27,203 nucleotides of DNA. Source: Fragilaria radians. Lineage: Eukaryota > Bacillariophyta > Fragilariophyceae > Fragilariales > Fragilariaceae. Below, piece after piece: positions 24,258 through 27,203 of the stretch. Below the pieces are notes generated by a model. It worked only from the letters and a program-made list of their open reading frames with translations, was not told where the DNA came from and searched no databases. Every line of letters starts with the position of its first letter. Within the stretch, counting starts at the first letter, position 1. The translations under genes and the position numbers were made by a program. Location of the stretch: the NCBI GenBank assembly GCA_900642245.1, contig CAAAJI010000649.1, positions 1 through 27,203 of the forward strand, in the 5' to 3' direction.

Positions 24258-25301
24258 CTGACATTCGCTCAAATCCTTTCAATCGCCACCGCAGTACCGC
24301 CTCATACGGTGTCTCAATCTGACGCGAAAGCCGCAGCCCGGGCAATGTTCCGCGGGCGCGCCGCTTTGTTCGACCGGCTGTCGGGGGTGTTCGACAACGC
24401 GCTGATCGAACGCCGATCGACCGTCGCCCCGATCGACTGGTATCGCGAGCCACATGGCTGGCAGGAACGGACCGAGCTTTATGTCGCGGCAACAGAGGCG
24501 ATGTTCGAGGAGGCGGCGCTCAAGGCAATCGCCGGAGCCGGCCTCACCCCCGATGCGATCGACGGCGTGGTATTCGTTTCGACCACCGGGATCTCGACCC
24601 CCAGCATCGACGCCCGGGTGGCCCCAAGGCTCGGCCTGCGGCCGGACGTACGCCGTGTACCGATGTTCGGCCTGGGCTGTGCGGGCGGAGTCACCGGCCT
24701 CGCCACCGCCGCCCGGCTCGCGGCCGCCGAGCCTGGCTCGAACTGGCTGTTCGTCTGCGTCGAGACCTGCTCGATTTCGATCCGCCTCGACAGCGACGAT
24801 CCGGCGGCGATCGTCGCGACGGCCCTGTTCGGAGACGGGGCGGCCGCGGCCGTAATTTCGACCGCGGGCGAAGGGAACGCCAGCATTCGGGGCGCGGGCG
24901 AGAAACTGTGGCCCGACACGTTGGGTATCATGGGCTGGAGAGTCGAGGACCCGGGGCTCGCGGTGATTTTCGACCGGGCCATCCCGCCGTTCGTGGACAA
25001 CGAACTGGCCGAGGCGATCGACACTATTCTCGCCGGCCTCGACCTGACCCGGGCGGACATCGATCGCTACTGCTGTCACCCCGGCGGGACCAAGGTGATC
25101 GACGCGATCGAAACCGCGCTCGAGCTTTTGTCCGGCACGCTCGACCTCGAACGCCAGGTGCTTCGCGGCCAGGGCAATATGAGCGCGCCGACGGTAATGT
25201 TCGTGCTCCAGGCATTGATCGCACGCGGCCTGCCCCGACGCGTGATGATGACCGCCTTCGGCCCCGGCTTTACCTGCGCTGGACTGGTGCTCGAACGTTG
25301 A
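24258..25301 (+). CDS. Type III polyketide synthase (chalcone synthase-like)
   Basis: This homodimeric enzyme condenses an acyl-CoA starter with malonyl-CoA extenders and cyclises the product, commonly to alkylpyrones or alkylresorcinols in bacteria. Numbered from the CTG at 24258 (347 residues), the triad is Cys141 (GLGCAGGVTGL), His274 (CCHPGGTKVIDA) and Asn307 (GQGNMSAPTVMF); the C-terminal FGPGFTCAGLVLER is typical. The start is uncertain: in frame before the conserved ILSIATAVPPH only a GTG at 24225 and this CTG exist. The CTG has AGGAAG seven bases upstream and matches the family's N-terminal position. The stop overlaps the methyltransferase start by four bases. The substrate is not predictable, but the pairing points to methylated pyrones. 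Confidence 0.9.
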   Translation: MTFAQILSIATAVPPHTVSQSDAKAAARAMFRGRAALFDRLSGVFDNALIERRSTVAPIDWYREPHGWQERTELYVAATEAMFEEAALKAIAGAGLTPDAIDGVVFVSTTGISTPSIDARVAPRLGLRPDVRRVPMFGLGCAGGVTGLATAARLAAAEPGSNWLFVCVETCSISIRLDSDDPAAIVATALFGDGAAAAVISTAGEGNASIRGAGEKLWPDTLGIMGWRVEDPGLAVIFDRAIPPFVDNELAEAIDTILAGLDLTRADIDRYCCHPGGTKVIDAIETALELLSGTLDLERQVLRGQGNMSAPTVMFVLQALIARGLPRRVMMTAFGPGFTCAGLVLER

Positions 25302-25819
25302 CCGAACTCTGGCCGCACATTGCGATCCTTGGTTTCGTCACCGCCCAGCGGCTGATCGAGTTGCCGATCGCTCGGGCCAACACCGCGCGGCTGCTTGCCC
25401 TCGGCGGCCGGGAAGTCGCACCCGGCCATTATCCGCTGATCGTCGCGCTCCACGCCGCCTGGCTCGCCAGTTTGTGGTGGTTCGCTCTTGGACAACCCAT
25501 CTCGATCGCCCTGCTCACCCTGTTCGGCCTGGTCGAACTGGGACGGATCTGGGTGCTTCGCACGCTCGGCTTTCGCTGGACCACGCGGATCATCGTCGTT
25601 CCCGGTGAGCAACTCGTCGCGCGTGGCCCCTATCGATTGCTGAGTCATCCCAACTACGCGGTGGTCGTCGCCGAGATCGCGTTGCTACCAATGGTGTTCG
25701 GTCTGTGGCAAATTGCGATCATCTTCTCCTTGCTCAACCTCGTCATTCTCTCGATCCGTATCCGCGCCGAGAATGACGCTCTGGCCAAGACTGTTGCCCA
25801 AGAAAGTGTTCGGTCATGA
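25298..25819 (+). CDS. Isoprenylcysteine carboxyl methyltransferase (ICMT)-family membrane methyltransferase
   Basis: The 173-residue integral membrane protein begins with TTG at 25298, overlapping the PKS stop as TTGA. It has about four to five hydrophobic helices (near 8-20, 44-62, 66-84, 122-150). The C-terminal SAM-binding signature of the ICMT family is clear: GPYRLLSHPNYAVVVAEIALLP (about 111-132, key G111, P112, Y113, R114, H118, P119, N120, Y121, E127) followed by RIRAENDAL with the conserved Arg/Glu pair. In Bacillus a homologue (BpsB/YpbQ) next to the type III PKS BpsA methylates alkylpyrones, so a methyl ether of the PKS product is the best guess. Isoprenylcysteine itself is not expected in bacteria. 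Confidence 0.88.
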   Translation: MTELWPHIAILGFVTAQRLIELPIARANTARLLALGGREVAPGHYPLIVALHAAWLASLWWFALGQPISIALLTLFGLVELGRIWVLRTLGFRWTTRIIVVPGEQLVARGPYRLLSHPNYAVVVAEIALLPMVFGLWQIAIIFSLLNLVILSIRIRAENDALAKTVAQESVRS

Positions 25820-26391
25820 AAGTCCTCGTCGCCCTCGCAATCCTCGCCACCGCCGGATGCGCGACCACCAGCGCTGCTCCCCAAAGAGGCTTCTTCGGGG
25901 ATTTGTCTGCGCTGTGCGGCAAGGCTTTCGAGGGCCGCATCACCAGCCCGCCCGCCACCGCCGACGACAGTTTTGCCGGAAAGCGCCTCGTCATGCACGT
26001 TCGCGAATGCTCGGCCGATACGATCCGAGTGCCGTTTCACGTCGCCGACGATCACTCGCGCACCTGGGTAATCAGTCGCACCACCGTTGGCCTCCGCCTT
26101 AAGCACGATCACCGGCACGAGGATGGGAGCGAGGACAAGGTCACCCAATATGGCGGCGACTCGATCACTCCGGTCGTGGCGGCGCGGCAGGAGTTTCCGG
26201 CCGACCAATTCACCAAGGATTTGCTGATCCGGGAGGGCAACACCGCCGGCGCCAACAATATCTGGGCGGTCGAGGTCAATCCCGGCCGCACCTTCGCCTA
26301 TGAACTGCGCCGGCCGAACCGCTTCTTCCGGGTGGAGTTCGACCTTACCAACCCGGTCCCCGCCCCGCCCGCGCCTTGGGGCAGCCGCTAA
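25816..26391 (+). CDS. Lipoprotein of unknown function in the PKS operon
   Basis: The 191-residue product starts with ATG overlapping the methyltransferase stop (ATGA), so it is translated with the PKS and methyltransferase. The signal peptide ends in lipobox TAGC with Cys15. The mature part begins GFFGDLSALCGKAFEGRI, has a second Cys in HVRECSADTI and three blocks of alternating beta-like sequence (RVPFHVADDHSRTWVIS, GLRLKHDHRHEDGSEDK, RTFAYELRRPNRFFRVEFDL). I recall similar secreted proteins of unknown function in sphingomonads but cannot name a family. It may bind or act on the polyketide lipid in the envelope, an inference from operon position alone. Confidence 0.85.
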   Translation: MKVLVALAILATAGCATTSAAPQRGFFGDLSALCGKAFEGRITSPPATADDSFAGKRLVMHVRECSADTIRVPFHVADDHSRTWVISRTTVGLRLKHDHRHEDGSEDKVTQYGGDSITPVVAARQEFPADQFTKDLLIREGNTAGANNIWAVEVNPGRTFAYELRRPNRFFRVEFDLTNPVPAPPAPWGSR

Positions 26392-26403
26392 CTTACTCCC
26401 CGC

Positions 26404-26432
26404 TTGCGACTCTCCCCCGACACGCCTATATC
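26404..26432 (+). promoter_or_regulatory. Probable sigma70-type promoter for rimP-nusA
   Basis: TTGCGA at 26404-26409 and TATATC at 26427-26432 match four of six positions each of the -35 and -10 boxes and are 17 bases apart, the optimal spacing. The site lies in the 128-base gap between the lipoprotein gene and rimP. A short GC hairpin (GCCGG at 26474-26478 with CCGGC at 26485-26489) would lie in the 5' leader. Confidence 0.45.
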
Positions 26433-26519
26433 GCCCTCACTTCTCCTCGACATCGTCAAGACGTTGGGGCCGGGCCGGGTCGGTCCGGCAGCGAGAGGTT
26501 TTGGAGATTCGAGGCGCTT

Positions 26520-27056
26520 CTGACCGACATTGCAGCCATTGCGAAATTGATCGAGCCCGCCGTCAAGGCGCTTGGGCTGGACCTGGTGCGCGTGGCGATG
26601 ATCGGCGGTGCTTCCGACCCGACGTTGCAGGTGATGGCCGAACGCCCCGACACCCGCCAGCTGACGATCGACGATTGCGCGGCCCTGTCGCGCGGCATTT
26701 CCGAAATCCTCGACCCGATGGAAGAAGAGGGCCGCGACCCGATCGAAGGTGCCTACCGGCTCGAAGTGTCGTCACCCGGAATCGACCGCCCGCTGACCCG
26801 GATCAGGGATTACGCCGACTGGGCCGGGCATGAAGTCCGCGCAAAGTTCGTTACTCCGGTCGATGCCGCCAAGCAGGTCACGGGCGAGATCGTCGGGGTC
26901 GAAGGCGAGACGATCGTCATCGAGACCACCAAGGGCCGGCGCGAGGTCGCCTTTGCCAACATCCAGTCGGCCAAGCTGGTGCTGACCGACAAGCTCATCA
27001 ATGCCACCGCGCCGCTCAGCACCGAGGGCGCCGATACCATTAAGACAGAAGGTTGA
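26520..27056 (+). CDS. rimP: Ribosome maturation factor RimP
   Basis: RimP is needed for assembly of the 30S subunit. The 178-residue reading has the two expected domains: an N-terminal alpha/beta domain (IEPAVKALGLDLVRV, TIDDCAALSRGISEIL) with the signature YRLEVSSPGIDRPLTR at about 79-94, and a C-terminal SH3-like domain (VTGEIVGVEGETIVIE, ANIQSAKLVLTDKLI). The family normally starts near MTDIAAI; here that position is CTG at 26520, with GAGG five bases upstream. The nearest in-frame ATG is at 26376, inside the previous gene, and would add 48 residues of low-complexity sequence. A CTG start is thus the best reading, though unusual. nusA follows seven bases later, the usual arrangement. Confidence 0.92.
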   Translation: MTDIAAIAKLIEPAVKALGLDLVRVAMIGGASDPTLQVMAERPDTRQLTIDDCAALSRGISEILDPMEEEGRDPIEGAYRLEVSSPGIDRPLTRIRDYADWAGHEVRAKFVTPVDAAKQVTGEIVGVEGETIVIETTKGRREVAFANIQSAKLVLTDKLINATAPLSTEGADTIKTEG

Positions 27057-27063
27057 TCGACAC

Positions 27064-27203
27064 ATGGCTACTACCGCAGCGCCCAGCGCCCCGACCGGGG
27101 GCCCGACCGCCACAAGGCCGAATTGCTCGCCATCGCTGATGCGGTTGCGCGCGAGAAACTGATCGACAAGGGGCATCGTCATCGAGGCGATGGAAGACGC
27201 AAT
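27064..27203 (+). CDS. nusA: Transcription termination/antitermination factor NusA (5' fragment, frameshifted as written)
   Basis: The ATG at 27064 opens MATTAAPSAP, then meaningful NusA sequence appears in a second frame from about 27114 (KAELLAIADAVAREKLIDKG) and in the original frame again from 27175 (IVIEAMEDA). The N-terminal NusA pattern NKAELLAIADSVAxEK...IVIEAMEEA is thus present but split by two opposite one-base shifts: one between about 27090 and 27113, and one G too many in the GGGG at 27170-27173. As written the first frame stops at 27160-27162. The position after rimP confirms identity. Poor sequence quality near a contig end is the likeliest cause. The rest of the gene lies outside the window. 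Confidence 0.82.

Noticed and set aside
1..27203. tRNA or rRNA genes, CRISPR arrays, transposases, prophage genes, restriction or toxin-antitoxin systems
   Set aside because: I looked on both strands and found no cloverleaf, repeat-spacer array, transposase motif or phage-type gene; coding density is near complete and composition is even.

Overview
The window is GC-rich, densely packed chromosomal DNA from an alphaproteobacterium, most likely a sphingomonad (Sphingomonadales). The reasons are the MucR/Ros-type regulator, a Fur/Mur-like regulator without the CxxC zinc site, and the gene order tsaB, GNAT, mucR, fur, plsC, miaB, phoH, ybeY, corC, lnt, metK. I recognise this order from sphingomonads by memory, not by search. 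I see no insertion sequence, prophage, CRISPR array, rRNA or tRNA. Both window ends cut genes: a DksA/TraR-type zinc-finger gene on the left and nusA on the right.

Layout. (1) 1-2824, minus strand: the start of a YbiI-like DksA/TraR protein, a one-TM protein of unknown function, and a secreted M28 metallopeptidase translationally coupled to it. (2) 2910-11121, plus strand: a nearly complete distal valine-catabolic cluster. It holds mmsA, a frameshifted small lipoprotein, a beta-class glutathione transferase, isobutyryl-CoA dehydrogenase, a class I PHA synthase, 3-hydroxyisobutyryl-CoA hydrolase, enoyl-CoA hydratase and mmsB. Together the enzymes take isobutyryl-CoA to propionyl-CoA, and the embedded phaC links this acyl-CoA flux to polyester storage. 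(3) 11153-13440: an Nfu-type Fe-S scaffold, tsaB, a RimI-like acetyltransferase and mucR, closed by a good intrinsic terminator. (4) 13546-21272: a tightly spaced run fur, plsC, miaB, phoH, ybeY, corC, lnt, metK. miaB to lnt matches the E. coli miaB-ybeZ-ybeY-ybeX-lnt order and joins tRNA modification, ribosome/RNA quality control and envelope lipoprotein maturation. (5) 21296-23046: two minus-strand genes (a secreted small protein and a PAP2 phosphatase) and trmB on the plus strand. (6) 23050-26391: a PQQ-dependent sugar dehydrogenase lipoprotein (minus), divergent from a three-gene operon of type III polyketide synthase, ICMT-family methyltransferase and a lipoprotein. (7) 26404-27203: a probable sigma70-type promoter, rimP and the start of nusA.

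The most distinctive unit is the type III PKS / ICMT methyltransferase / lipoprotein operon. It resembles the Bacillus bpsA-bpsB pair that makes methylated alkylpyrones, but here has a lipoprotein partner. Other points of interest are the PHA synthase inside the valine cluster, a one-base frameshift in a small lipoprotein gene, two compensating frameshifts in the last 140 bases of the window (nusA), and two genes (PKS and rimP) whose best start codon appears to be CTG. Most of the remainder is conserved housekeeping DNA.
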